NCBI GenBank assembly: GCA_903921785.1
Contig: CAIXRH010000174.1
Location: 1-45,190, forward strand
DNA length: 45,190 nucleotides
DNA from: an uncultured Pseudomonadota bacterium
GTDB taxonomy: Bacteria; Myxococcota_A; UBA796; SXON01
Direction: 5' to 3'
In this document: piece by piece, positions 8,959 to 17,271 of the stretch
Position numbering within the stretch: the stretch's first letter is position 1
Layout: every line of letters starts with the position of its first letter
The notes under the pieces: model-generated
Databases searched by the model: none
What the model was told of the DNA's origin: nothing
What the model saw: only the letters and a program-made list of their open reading frames with translations
Translations under genes and position numbers: made by a program

Positions 8959-10737
8959 TCACGCCGGGATGTCAACTCGCGACCGGGCGCGGACCTGCCG
9001 CCGAGCGGTCCCGCCGGGCGCGCCGATCATCCCCGCCGGGGGGCGCCGGGCCACCGCCGCCAGCCCCAGCAGCACGGCCACAAGCCCGCTGCCGCGGGGG
9101 GAGGTCGCGCCGCACTCGCAGCCAAGGCTGGACAGCAGCGTCGCAGCGCCCGGGGGGCCGGGGTCCTCCGCCGCCGCGCCCGAGTCGGCGCCGAGGCCCG
9201 GGTCGCCGCCGGGCGCTTCGTCCACCGCGCCGTCGCAGTCGTCGTCGAGGCCGTTGGCGGTGACCTCGTCGGTGACCGGGCAGTCGGCGCAGACACAGCG
9301 TTCGCCGTCCGCGCAGGTGCCGTCGCCGCACCAGTCGCCGACGCGGCGGAGCTGGATCGCGTCCGCGGTGATGTGCTGGTCGCTGCCGGGGTCCTTGGTC
9401 TCGTCGTCGTACTGGGCGACCCACTGCTCCCCGCCCGCGGCGAAGGGGTAGGTGCCGAGGACCACCCAGCCGTCGGCGTCGGAGGGGTCGATCTCCAGGG
9501 TCTGCGTGGCGCCGGCGGCGTGCACCGCCAGGTTCACGTCGTCGTGCACCGAGTAGGTCGGGTCGGCCCAGTAGCTGACCTCGTACTCCCCGGCCTCCGC
9601 GAGGTTCACCTGGTACCACGCCCAGTTGTCGGGCTGGCTCGACTTGAACGCGTTGGTCCACCGCAGCGAGCCGCCGTAGCCGGTGGTGCTCACCGGCCGC
9701 CAATAGTCCTGGTCGCCGAAGCCGCGGAAGCAGGGGCCGGCGTCGTCGAGGACGCCGCCTTCGGCCGGGAGCACCGCGCAGGCCGGCGCGGAGGAACAAT
9801 GGCCAGGGCGGTCGGGGAGCCAGCTCCGGCCGCCGCCGTACACGCCCCAGTGGTTCGCCACCGCGCGCGTGGCGCTGCCGTAGTTGTTGCCCTCGGTGTC
9901 GTTGACGTAGCCGTCGCCGTCGGTCCACAGCTCGGAGCTGCCGCCGCCGTCGAGGTTGAAGGCGGTCCAGGCGCCGAGCTGGCCGAGGATCTCGGCGAGC
10001 TCGCTGCCGTAGAGCCCGTCGTTGGAGTTGGTGCGGCCGTCGGCCACGACGAGGAAGAGGGTTCCGCGATCCTGGGTCAGGCCCATGGCGGTGCGCGGAT
10101 GGCGGTCGCGCATGTCGCTGCGGTCGGGGAAACAGTCGTTCGCTTCAGGGTCGGCGCAGGTCATCACCTTGCCCTCGACGACCAGCTCGGGGAACCCGCT
10201 CACCAGCGCGAGCGTGCCCTCCGGCGGGTCGGGCTGGAGGTCGGCGTTCTCCCAACCTTCCGTGAGCCCCGAGACGTTCTCCTTCACCCACCCGGTGTGG
10301 TTCACCTCCACGCCGTCGTGGCGGAAGGCGATCCAGCCGTAGTTCTCCCACCACCACTCGCCCGCGACCGAGCTGTCGAGGCCGGTCTGCTCGATCGGCC
10401 AGCGCACGCCGCCGCCCACCGCGTCGCCGTACACGCGGACCGGGCCGGTCTTGTAGAAGTCGCCGTTGGTGGCCGCCGTCGCGTCGACCGTGCCGCCCCA
10501 CGAGCCCACCGTGGCGGTGTCATCGGGGGCGCGGGTGGCATCGACGTAGACGCCGTCGGCGCAGAGGTCCACGGTGAGGACCCACACGTCGGTGGAGGGC
10601 GACGACGCCCGGTACTTCGTGAGCACCACGCCCGGCTCGAGCGTCTCCTCCGACTTCTTCGCCAGCGACGTGGCCATCGCGGGCGCGCAGAGCACGGAGA
10701 GCGCGAGGAGGACGAGCAGCACGGGATAGCGTAGCAA
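8959..10737 (-). CDS. Secreted phosphodiester glycosidase (NAGPA/DUF2233 family) with metal-binding motif and MYXO-CTERM-like tail
   Basis: About 592 residues. I chose the TTG at 10737 because it gives a clean signal peptide (LLRYPVLLVLLALSVLCAPA); an ATG at 10827 adds 30 unlikely residues and sits in a hairpin loop, and a GTG at 10722 is also possible. The middle has the NAGPA signature RTAMGLTQDRGTLFLVVADG and FNLDGGGSSELW; the family cleaves phosphodiester-linked sugars, as in the mammalian uncovering enzyme. A beta-rich region that may bind carbohydrate follows, then a Cys-rich stretch (CGDGTCADGERCVCADC) and NGLDDDCDGAVDE, a putative metal-binding motif common in Myxococcota. Near the end GCECG, a hydrophobic helix and ARR resemble a MYXO-CTERM sorting signal, but 25 or so further residues follow. 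Confidence 0.85.
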   Translation of the reverse strand: MLRYPVLLVLLALSVLCAPAMATSLAKKSEETLEPGVVLTKYRASSPSTDVWVLTVDLCADGVYVDATRAPDDTATVGSWGGTVDATAATNGDFYKTGPVRVYGDAVGGGVRWPIEQTGLDSSVAGEWWWENYGWIAFRHDGVEVNHTGWVKENVSGLTEGWENADLQPDPPEGTLALVSGFPELVVEGKVMTCADPEANDCFPDRSDMRDRHPRTAMGLTQDRGTLFLVVADGRTNSNDGLYGSELAEILGQLGAWTAFNLDGGGSSELWTDGDGYVNDTEGNNYGSATRAVANHWGVYGGGRSWLPDRPGHCSSAPACAVLPAEGGVLDDAGPCFRGFGDQDYWRPVSTTGYGGSLRWTNAFKSSQPDNWAWYQVNLAEAGEYEVSYWADPTYSVHDDVNLAVHAAGATQTLEIDPSDADGWVVLGTYPFAAGGEQWVAQYDDETKDPGSDQHITADAIQLRRVGDWCGDGTCADGERCVCADCPVTDEVTANGLDDDCDGAVDEAPGGDPGLGADSGAAAEDPGPPGAATLLSSLGCECGATSPRGSGLVAVLLGLAAVARRPPAGMIGAPGGTARRQVRARSRVDIPA

Positions 10738-10787
10738 AGTCGGACCCAGCCGACCGGTGGATGACCCCCTGGCCGATCGGCTGAGCC

Positions 10788-10850
10788 GAAAAAGGAAGCA
10801 GCTCGGTGCGCAGCGGAGTGGACCCATGAAACGCCGCGCGCACCGAGCTG
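10788..10850 (-). terminator. Intrinsic-terminator-like hairpin upstream of the glycosidase gene
   Basis: Two 13-base arms (CAGCTCGGTGCGC at 10799-10811 and its exact complement at 10838-10850) enclose a 26-base loop. On the minus strand the second arm is followed by CTTCCTTTTT, the U-rich tail of a Rho-independent terminator. It lies before, not after, the glycosidase coding region, so it could be an attenuator in its leader, the end of a short minus-strand RNA, or a barrier to antisense transcription. Confidence 0.55.
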
Positions 10851-10863
10851 GCGGCAGTGCGCC

Positions 10864-10915
10864 CCGTTTGGCACCGCCTCACGCAGTCCTATAATGCAAC
10901 GCCCGTGCCAAACGG
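10864..10915 (+). promoter_or_regulatory. Consensus sigma70 promoter inside an inverted repeat (putative operator)
   Basis: TTGGCA (10868-10873), a 16-base spacer and a perfect TATAAT (10890-10895) form the best sigma70-type promoter I found, firing toward the dihydrofolate-reductase-family gene. An 11-bp perfect inverted repeat, CCGTTTGGCAC (10864-10874) and GTGCCAAACGG (10905-10915), brackets it: the left arm covers the -35 box, and the right arm starts about where transcription would begin. This is the arrangement of a repressor binding two half-operators. The transcript would have a leader of about 135 bases. Confidence 0.6.
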
Positions 10916-11024
10916 ACCAACGCCGGTTTTGTCACGATCACCCCCGCGGGGCTCCCCGGGGGGCGTGAGAATCTCCCCAGATCGCTGTTGCGTCTGGCAC
11001 ACCGTAACGATCCCGGGGGGCCGC

Positions 11025-11038
11025 GTTAGGGAAGGGCC
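11025..11038 (+). promoter_or_regulatory. Leaderless-type -10 element before the reductase gene
   Basis: GTTAG at 11025-11029 is followed by nine bases and the ATG at 11039, which puts TA at -12/-11 from the start codon. The intervening GGAAGGG could also serve as a ribosome binding site, so both leadered and leaderless mRNAs are possible here. Confidence 0.4.
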
Positions 11039-11593
11039 ATGCCGACTCCCCGCGTCGCCGTGTTCATCGCCACGAGCCTCGACGGCTGCATCGCTCGCAC
11101 CGATGGCAGCCTCGACTGGTTGGACCTCGTGAAAAACGACGGCGAGGACTACGGCTACGCCGAGTTCATGCAGGGCCTCGACACGGTCCTGATGGGCCGC
11201 GCCACCTGGGACGTGGTGCGGGGGTTCGACCCCTGGCCCTACGAGGGCAAGCGGGTGGTGGTGCTCACCCACCGCCCCGAGTCCGTGGAGCACGGGGAGG
11301 AGCTCGCCTCCGGCCCCATCGACCACGTGCTGGAGCAGCTCGGCGCCACCGGCTCCTCCTGGGTGTACATCGACGGGGGCGTGGTGATCCGGCAGGCGCT
11401 CCAAGCCGGCATGGTCGATGAGCTCATCCTCTCGATCGTCCCCGTGATCCTGGGGGATGGACCAAAACTCTTCGGCCCGGACCTCCCCGAGCGTACGCTG
11501 CGGCTGGTCTCCTCGCAGGTGTGGCCGAGCGGCCTGGTGCAGCTCCGCTACTCGGTGGGCAGCTCCCCGGCGCCGCGGCCCGGCGCGGCCTGA
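11039..11593 (+). CDS. Dihydrofolate reductase-family protein (RibD C-terminal type)
   Basis: A 184-residue protein of the dihydrofolate reductase/RibD C-terminal fold: VAVFIATSLDGCIARTDGSL at the N-terminus, LMGRATWDVV, KRVVVLTHRP, VYIDGGVVIRQAL and ELILSIVPVILGDGPKLFG are the expected landmarks. Members reduce a pyrimidine or pterin-like substrate with NADPH; many, like the YyaP/YwjB group, have no known substrate, so true folate activity should not be assumed. It is followed after five bases by a lipoprotein hydrolase gene on the same strand. Two candidate promoters lie upstream. Confidence 0.88.
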   Translation: MPTPRVAVFIATSLDGCIARTDGSLDWLDLVKNDGEDYGYAEFMQGLDTVLMGRATWDVVRGFDPWPYEGKRVVVLTHRPESVEHGEELASGPIDHVLEQLGATGSSWVYIDGGVVIRQALQAGMVDELILSIVPVILGDGPKLFGPDLPERTLRLVSSQVWPSGLVQLRYSVGSSPAPRPGAA

Positions 11594-11598
11594 GCGGG

Positions 11599-12459
11599 AT
11601 GCATCCCGGGCGCACGGCGTCCGCCCGCGCGGGGCTCGCCCGTGCGGCGGTCGTCCCCGTCGTCCTGGTGTCCACCCTCGGCGGCTGCGCCTCCCCGAGC
11701 GCCACCAGCGGCCGCTGCACCGCCGACGGCGACACGCTCACCTGCGCCCACCAGACCACCGTCCTCTCCGACGGCGCCGCGGACCGTGAGGTGCACTGGC
11801 AGCTCCCCGAGGGCGACCCGCCCGAGAGCGGCTGGCCGGTGGCCTTCGGCTTCCAGGGCAGCCTCGCCAGCGCCGAGCTCAACTGGAGCGCCAAGGCCGG
11901 GGATCCGCTCGGGGCGCTCTACCAGGTGGAGGTGACCGATCGCCTCCTCGCCGCCGGCTTCGCGGTGATCACCCCCGAGGCGGCCGGCGACGGCCTCCTC
12001 GCCTGGGACACCAACGTGCCGCCCTACGCCGGAGACTGGCCCGGCTGCCCGGACGACGTGCTCCTCCAGGCGCTCTTCGCCGGCGTTGCTGAAGGCGACT
12101 TCGGCCCCTTGGACACCACGGACCAGGTCGCCTACGGCATCTCCAGCGGCGGCTACATGACCAGCCGGATGGCCTTGTCCTACCCGGGCACGATGCGCCG
12201 GCTGGTGATCGTGAGCGCGAGCTGGGCGACCTGCGTCGGCATCGCCTGCGCCCTCCCCGAGGCGCTCCCGGCCGATCACCCGCCCACCCTCTTCCTCCAC
12301 GGCGGCTCGGACGAGATCGTCCCGGCGTTCACCATGCAGGCCTACGCGGACCGCCTCGCCGCGGACGGGGTGGAGGTCGACACGTTGGTCCTGCCCTTCG
12401 TGGGGCACGAGTGGTTCGCGGAGGCGCCGGATCGGCTGGTGGAGTGGATGGGGGAGTAG
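11599..12459 (+). CDS. Lipoprotein alpha/beta-hydrolase (esterase/depolymerase-like)
   Basis: A 286-residue protein with a lipobox (VSTLGGC, Cys30), so probably membrane-anchored. The hydrolase domain has GISSGG (G-x-S-x-G, nucleophile Ser182), LFLHGGSDEIVP (Asp238) and VGHEWF (His270), in the order of polyhydroxybutyrate-depolymerase/feruloyl-esterase-like enzymes. The N-terminal mature part has a likely disulfide pair (Cys40, Cys49). The substrate is unknown. It starts five bases after the reductase stop codon and is probably co-transcribed; the functional link between a cytosolic reductase and an exported esterase is unclear. Confidence 0.83.
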   Translation: MHPGRTASARAGLARAAVVPVVLVSTLGGCASPSATSGRCTADGDTLTCAHQTTVLSDGAADREVHWQLPEGDPPESGWPVAFGFQGSLASAELNWSAKAGDPLGALYQVEVTDRLLAAGFAVITPEAAGDGLLAWDTNVPPYAGDWPGCPDDVLLQALFAGVAEGDFGPLDTTDQVAYGISSGGYMTSRMALSYPGTMRRLVIVSASWATCVGIACALPEALPADHPPTLFLHGGSDEIVPAFTMQAYADRLAADGVEVDTLVLPFVGHEWFAEAPDRLVEWMGE

Positions 12460-12576
12460 GCGGCGGCGCCGCGGGGACGGTGCGCCTCAGGAGGCCGGGG
12501 TCGGCGCCCCACCAGCCACGACCTCGGGGGAGCGGGAGCGACCGGTAGGGGGTCGTGTGCCCGGACCCCGCATCCC

Positions 12577-15096
12577 TCAATCGTGATCGTCTTCCTCGGC
12601 CTCCTCCGCCGCCGCCTCCCGCTTCCACTGCGGCGGCGCCCGCCGGGTGATGTGGTCCGCCACGCCGGGGTGCAGGCCGCGCCAGGCCTCGAAGCGGGCC
12701 CAGGCGGCCTCGTAGGCGTCGCCGTCGCCGTCCGGGTCGCCGTCGCCGTTGAGCCGGGCGCAGTCGGTGACGCCCTGGGCGAGGAGCGAGCCGGGGCGGG
12801 GGTGACCGTGACGCCGCCACCAGAGGAGCTCGCCGAGGAGCGGGTTCTTGTCCGGCCCGGAGAAGTCGAGGCACTTCGCCGCCTCTTCCTCCGGCGCGCT
12901 GCGGCGCTGGTTGTTCTCCTCCGGCCACGTGCGCGGCATGAACCGGTAGGGCGTGAAGTCGGGCTCGGAGGTGAACGCGTCCCAGAGCGGGGTGGCCTCG
13001 GCGTCGTGACGCGAGAGCGGCGGAACCCCGAGGATCGCGAAGATCGTCCGGAAGAGACTGGGGTAGCTGGTGTGGACCGAGCTGGTGTGCTCTCGCTTCG
13101 CGTAGGGCGAGACGACGAGGAGGATGGAGCGGTGGGCGTCTACGTGGTCCGACTCACTCTGGGGGTCGTCCTCCACGATGAACACCACCGTACTTTCCCA
13201 GAACTCCGAGTGGGAGAGGGCGTCGATCACCATGCCCGTGCCAGCGTCGTTGTCGGCGACCATGCTCTCGGGGGTCTCTTCGCCGCTTCCGGTGCCGACG
13301 GTGTGGTCCCGGGGGAGGAGCATGAAGGTGAACGGGGCGAGCACGCCGTCCTCCACGCGCCCGGCGAAGTAGGCGGCGCGGTCCACGTCGGGGGTCTCCA
13401 GGGTGAAGAAGCCGCCGGGATACTTGAGGTCCACGAACTGGGCCATCGACTCGCCGTCCACCTCGTCGAACGCGCCGACGATCTCCCCGTAGTTGGTGAA
13501 GTCGACGTGGTTCCGGTAGAGGTGCATGAAGATCGTGCCGAACCCGGGGGTGCCGGAGCCGGTGGCGGAGTCGCCCGCGAGCTGGGTGACCCCGTGGTAC
13601 GCCTCGATCCACGCCCGCTCCATGTACTCGTTGACGAAAACGCCCGTCAGCGCGAGGTGGCCCTGCACGCTCGATTCGCTCGTGGCGTAGAAGTTGTCGT
13701 GGGAGGTGAACTGGTCGGCGAGCGCGTGGAGGTTGGGGGTGATCTCGGCCGGGTAGGTCTGCAAGCTGGGATCGCCGTCGGCGCGGTCGCCGAGGAGGGC
13801 GTCGTACGTCTTGTTCTCGCGGACGATGAGCACGACGTGCTTGATGGGGGTGCTGTCGCCGGGGGCGCGGGGGATCGGGAAGGTCCCCTCGCACGGGAAC
13901 GGGTAGAGCTCGGCGGGGTAAGCGGTGTTCTCGGCCACCTCGGCAGTCCACCCGGCGAGCTGGGCGTCGTCGAGCGGAACGATCGAGAGCGTGCCGGTCA
14001 TGCTGTCGGAGGCCGAGGTGCCGTCGGGGTTGGCGCCGGAGCCGATGCCCTTGCCGTTGGTCACGACCAGGGCGCCGTCCGCGACCTCCAGGGCGGTCGG
14101 GTACCAGGCGACCGGGATGCTCCCGAGGACCGCGAGCGTGGTGGCGTCGAGCACGTCGACCGCATTGTCCGCCGCGCGGGCGGCGTAGAGGCGATCGGTG
14201 GCGGGGTCGTAGGCGAGGGCGGACGGGCTGGTGCCGGCGAGGGGCTCGCCGTCGGCGTCGGGGGTGTCGCCGCCGAGGCGCACACGGGCGGTCTCGGCGT
14301 GGGTGAGCGGATCGAGCGCCACGATCACGTCGTCGTCGGAGAGGCTGAGCCAGACCCGGCCGCCGGCGGGGTCGCGGAGGAGCTCGGCCGGGCTGCCGCC
14401 GATCTCGGGCGCGTCCACCTGGGCCGCGGCCGCGGCGTTCACCACCAGGAGGCGGCTGTCGCCGAACGCGGAGGCCCAGAGCTCGTCGGTCTCGGGGACG
14501 TAGACCAGCGAGTAGGGGCCGGCGTCCACGTCGACCTCCTGGAGCACGGTGCCGGCCTCCACGTCGATCTCGGCGAGCTGCCGGTCGAGGAACTCGGCCG
14601 CCCAAAGGTGGCCGGCGCCGTCGAACGTGAGGCCGGTGACGAAGCCGCCCACCTCGATGCTGGTGACGGCGGTGAGGGTGCCGTCGCCGCCGAGGTCGTA
14701 GACGTCCACCTGGTCGGCGTTGCCGCCGGCGGCGTAGATCCGGTTGCCCACGGCCACGAACCCGGGGAAGGCGTCATCGCGGGTGAGCTCCTGCACCAGG
14801 GCGCCGTCGGAGCGGCGGACGACCTGGAGCGAGCGCACGTCGCGGTGGGCGTTGGTGACGAGCGCGTAGTCGCCGACGACCAGCACGTCCGCCGGGAAGC
14901 CCCCGAGCTCCACCTGCTGGCCGGCCGGGGTGATCTTCCGGCCGTCGGGCAGCACGAAGACCCCGGCGTTGTCCCCGGTCGGGAAGAGCGCGGCGGCGGG
15001 CGGCTCGGGCGCCTCGCAGGTGGGCTCGGGGGCCTCGGTCGGGGTGGACTCGCAGGCGACCAGGGCGAGGAGGAGCAGCGCGCGCATGCGGCGCAT
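12577..15096 (-). CDS. Lipoprotein with beta-propeller and phosphoesterase domain
   Basis: An 839-residue lipoprotein (MRRMRALLLLALVAC, Cys15); GGAG six bases upstream of the ATG supports the start. Residues about 45-400 form a YVTN/YncE-like beta-propeller (repeats such as VDVYDLGGDGTLTAV and NAVDVLDATTLAVLGSIPV). Residues about 410-740 match the alkaline-phosphatase-superfamily phosphoesterase family (PF04185 type, with phospholipase C and acid phosphatases): KHVVLIVRENKTYD, YATSESSVQGHL, VVFIVEDDPQ, SDHVDAHRSILLVVSPYAKR. The Asn-Lys-Thr-Tyr-Asp motif carries the usual metal/nucleophile region. The C-terminus is very acidic (EEAEEDDHD). The same fusion occurs in other bacteria as a surface enzyme; its substrate is not known. 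Confidence 0.88.
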   Translation of the reverse strand: MRRMRALLLLALVACESTPTEAPEPTCEAPEPPAAALFPTGDNAGVFVLPDGRKITPAGQQVELGGFPADVLVVGDYALVTNAHRDVRSLQVVRRSDGALVQELTRDDAFPGFVAVGNRIYAAGGNADQVDVYDLGGDGTLTAVTSIEVGGFVTGLTFDGAGHLWAAEFLDRQLAEIDVEAGTVLQEVDVDAGPYSLVYVPETDELWASAFGDSRLLVVNAAAAAQVDAPEIGGSPAELLRDPAGGRVWLSLSDDDVIVALDPLTHAETARVRLGGDTPDADGEPLAGTSPSALAYDPATDRLYAARAADNAVDVLDATTLAVLGSIPVAWYPTALEVADGALVVTNGKGIGSGANPDGTSASDSMTGTLSIVPLDDAQLAGWTAEVAENTAYPAELYPFPCEGTFPIPRAPGDSTPIKHVVLIVRENKTYDALLGDRADGDPSLQTYPAEITPNLHALADQFTSHDNFYATSESSVQGHLALTGVFVNEYMERAWIEAYHGVTQLAGDSATGSGTPGFGTIFMHLYRNHVDFTNYGEIVGAFDEVDGESMAQFVDLKYPGGFFTLETPDVDRAAYFAGRVEDGVLAPFTFMLLPRDHTVGTGSGEETPESMVADNDAGTGMVIDALSHSEFWESTVVFIVEDDPQSESDHVDAHRSILLVVSPYAKREHTSSVHTSYPSLFRTIFAILGVPPLSRHDAEATPLWDAFTSEPDFTPYRFMPRTWPEENNQRRSAPEEEAAKCLDFSGPDKNPLLGELLWWRRHGHPRPGSLLAQGVTDCARLNGDGDPDGDGDAYEAAWARFEAWRGLHPGVADHITRRAPPQWKREAAAEEAEEDDHD

Positions 15097-15195
15097 TGTG
15101 CTCCGATGACGGGGGGATGGGTAGGGGTGGTGCGGGATCGTCACCGGCCGCGAAAGGCTTGACGATCCCCCCGCGTGTCCGCCCCGACTCCGCCG

Positions 15196-15209
15196 GTTAG
15201 CGGCCCGAC
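15196..15209 (+). promoter_or_regulatory. Leaderless-type -10 element before the aminotransferase
   Basis: GTTAG (15196-15200), nine bases, then GTG at 15210. No purine-rich ribosome binding site lies between. TTGACG occurs at 15159-15164 but is 33 bases away, too far to be its -35 partner. Confidence 0.45.
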
Positions 15210-16502
15210 GTGACCAAGCTCGACGCCTACCTCCCCGCCGATCCCCGCGCCCTCGCCCAGAAGGCGCTCACCCACAACGCCACGCAGATGCAGGGATCGA
15301 TGATCCTCGGCATCGCGGCGCAGGTCCGCGCGCTCGCGGCCTCCGGCCGGCCGATCGGGAACCTCACCGTGGGGGACTTCGATCCGGCCCAGTTCCCGGT
15401 GCCGCCCGAGCTCTCCGGCTGGGTCAAGGCCGCGCTGGAGCAGGGGCACACCAACTACCCGCCCGCCGAGGGGCTGCTGGAGCTGCGCAAGGCCATCGCC
15501 GCCTGGTACGCCCGCTCCTTCGGCTTCGAGGTCGGCCCGGAGTGGGTGGTGGTCGCCAGCGGCGCCCGCCCGGTGATGTACGCCACCTACCGGATGTTCC
15601 TCGAGCGGGGAGACACGCTCCTGTACTGCGTGCCGAGCTGGAACAACGGCTACTACGCCCAGCTCACCGACGCGGTGCAGGAGACGGTGCCGACGACCGC
15701 GGAGAACGACTTCATGCCCACGCCGGAGGAGCTCGCGGGGCCGTTCACCCGCGCCCGCCTCTTCGTGCTCAACTCTCCGCAGAACCCCACCGGCACCGTG
15801 ATCTCCCCCGAGCGCCTCGCCGGCATCGCCCGCCTGCTCGTCGCCGAGAACGAACGCCGCGCGGCGGACGGGCGGCGGCCGCTGCTCTGGATGTGGGACC
15901 AGGTGTACTGGACGCTCACCTTCGGCGACGCGCGGCACGCCCACCCCTGCGCGCTGGTGCCCGAGGTCGCGCCGTACCTCGTCACGATCGACGCGATCTC
16001 CAAGTCCTTCGCCGCCACCGGCCTCCGCGTCGGCTGGGCCGTGCTCCAGCCGGTCTTCGCCGAGCGGATGAAGGCGTTCGTGGGCCACGTGGGCGCCTGG
16101 GCCCCGAAGCCCGAGCAGACGGCCACCGCCGCCCTCCTCGCCGACGACACGGTGATGGCACGCTTCAACGGGGAGTTCCGCGCCGCCCTCGGCGAGCGCC
16201 TCACCATGCTCTCCGACGCGCTCACCGCCATGGGCGTGGAGCACCTCGTCCCCCAGGGCGCCATGTACCTCTCCGTGCGGTTCGCCCTGTTCGGCCGCCC
16301 GGGCGTGGACGGCGCGCCGATGACCACCAACGAGGACGTCCGGCGCTGGCTTTTGGAGCGTGCCGGGGTGGCGGTCATCCCCTTCCAGGCGTTCGACCTC
16401 CCCGGAGACACCGGCTGGTTCCGCATGTCCGTCGGCTCGATCAGCGTGGTGGCGCTCCAGGCCGCCATCGAGCGGCTCGCGGCCGCCCTCGCCTCGCCGT
16501 GA
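15210..16502 (+). CDS. PLP-dependent aminotransferase, class I/II
   Basis: A 430-residue cytosolic fold-type I aminotransferase. Visible landmarks are NSPQNPTG (Asn192), WDQVYW (Asp230, which contacts the pyridine nitrogen, and Tyr233), and AISKSFAATGLRVGW with the Schiff-base Lys265 and Arg273. TNYPPAEGLLELRKAIA is typical of the aspartate/aromatic group. The exact amino donor cannot be read from the sequence. The GTG start follows a leaderless-type -10 element, and no in-frame upstream start fits better. Its TGA overlaps the GTG of the glutamine amidotransferase gene, so the two proteins are translationally coupled and may act in one small-molecule pathway. Confidence 0.9.
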   Translation: MTKLDAYLPADPRALAQKALTHNATQMQGSMILGIAAQVRALAASGRPIGNLTVGDFDPAQFPVPPELSGWVKAALEQGHTNYPPAEGLLELRKAIAAWYARSFGFEVGPEWVVVASGARPVMYATYRMFLERGDTLLYCVPSWNNGYYAQLTDAVQETVPTTAENDFMPTPEELAGPFTRARLFVLNSPQNPTGTVISPERLAGIARLLVAENERRAADGRRPLLWMWDQVYWTLTFGDARHAHPCALVPEVAPYLVTIDAISKSFAATGLRVGWAVLQPVFAERMKAFVGHVGAWAPKPEQTATAALLADDTVMARFNGEFRAALGERLTMLSDALTAMGVEHLVPQGAMYLSVRFALFGRPGVDGAPMTTNEDVRRWLLERAGVAVIPFQAFDLPGDTGWFRMSVGSISVVALQAAIERLAAALASP

Positions 16503-17155
16503 AACGGGCGCCGCGCATCCTCTGGGTCTCGCAGATCGCCGACCCGGAGGCTCGCGTCGGGCGCTGCCTGCCCGACGAACACGAGACCGCGCCGCCCTCG
16601 CTCCCGGGGGCCGTGGTCACCGTGGTGGACGCGACGACCGAGCCCCTCCCCGACGCCGCCGGGTTCGACGGGGTGGTCCTCGGCGGGAGCATCGGCTGCG
16701 TACACGACGAGGAGCTCTGGCGCATCCGGCTCACCGCGTGGGCGGCCCGGCTGGGCGACCTCCCGTTCCTCGGCATCTGCGGCGGCCATCAGATGGTGGC
16801 GTTGGTGCACGGGGGCGCGGTTTCGCGCGGCGGGTACAAGCAGGTGGGGCTGTTCCCCCTGGTCGTGCCGGGGCTGCTCGACGGGCTGGTGATGCACGGC
16901 CACGAAGACGCGGTGACCAGCCTCCCCGCCAGCGCCACCCTCTGGGCTCGGGACGAGGTGTGCATCCAGGCGCTCCGCTACGGCCCCGCCCAGTGGACGT
17001 TCCAGTTCCACCCCGAGCCTCCCCGCCACGTCGCGCCGATGTTGTGGCGCAACGCCGGGATCGAGTACCCCGACGAGCGGGTGGACGGCGCGGTGAAGCT
17101 CGGCGGGCAGGTGATGGTGGCGTGGCTGGAGGCGGTGGTCGCCGCGACGAGCTGA
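16499..17155 (+). CDS. Class I glutamine amidotransferase (GMP synthase-like)
   Basis: A 218-residue stand-alone GATase1 domain. FLGICGGHQM carries the catalytic Cys94, and QFHPE supplies His171 and Glu173, completing the Cys-His-Glu triad that frees ammonia from glutamine. Members next to metabolic genes may be amidotransferase subunits or gamma-glutamyl peptidases. The GTG start overlaps the aminotransferase stop (GTGA), so this product is probably made with the aminotransferase. No synthetase partner domain is present, so the acceptor of the ammonia is unknown. Confidence 0.88.
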   Translation: MKRAPRILWVSQIADPEARVGRCLPDEHETAPPSLPGAVVTVVDATTEPLPDAAGFDGVVLGGSIGCVHDEELWRIRLTAWAARLGDLPFLGICGGHQMVALVHGGAVSRGGYKQVGLFPLVVPGLLDGLVMHGHEDAVTSLPASATLWARDEVCIQALRYGPAQWTFQFHPEPPRHVAPMLWRNAGIEYPDERVDGAVKLGGQVMVAWLEAVVAATS

Positions 17156-17271
17156 GCGCGCGGGTCGCGGAGGCCCGCGGCCGCACCAGGGTTTTCGAAG
17201 GGGGTTCCCCCTCCCGGCCCTCCTCCACCGTCGCGAGCCAGGACAGACGTCGGCGCGGGGGCGCGGGGCGA

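Noticed and set aside
10868-10885. Possible sigma54 promoter (TGGCAC ... GC) at the same place as the sigma70 promoter
   Set aside because: The GG-to-GC distance is one base too long and TTGC is missing, while a complete -35/-10 pair fits the same DNA.
15159-15164. TTGACG as the -35 box of the aminotransferase promoter
   Set aside because: It is 33 bases from the candidate -10 element, about twice the workable spacer.
17199-17212. AGGGGG-TT-CCCCCT hairpin as an intrinsic terminator after the amidotransferase gene
   Set aside because: The loop is only two bases and no U-tract follows on either strand; the TTTT lies on the wrong side.
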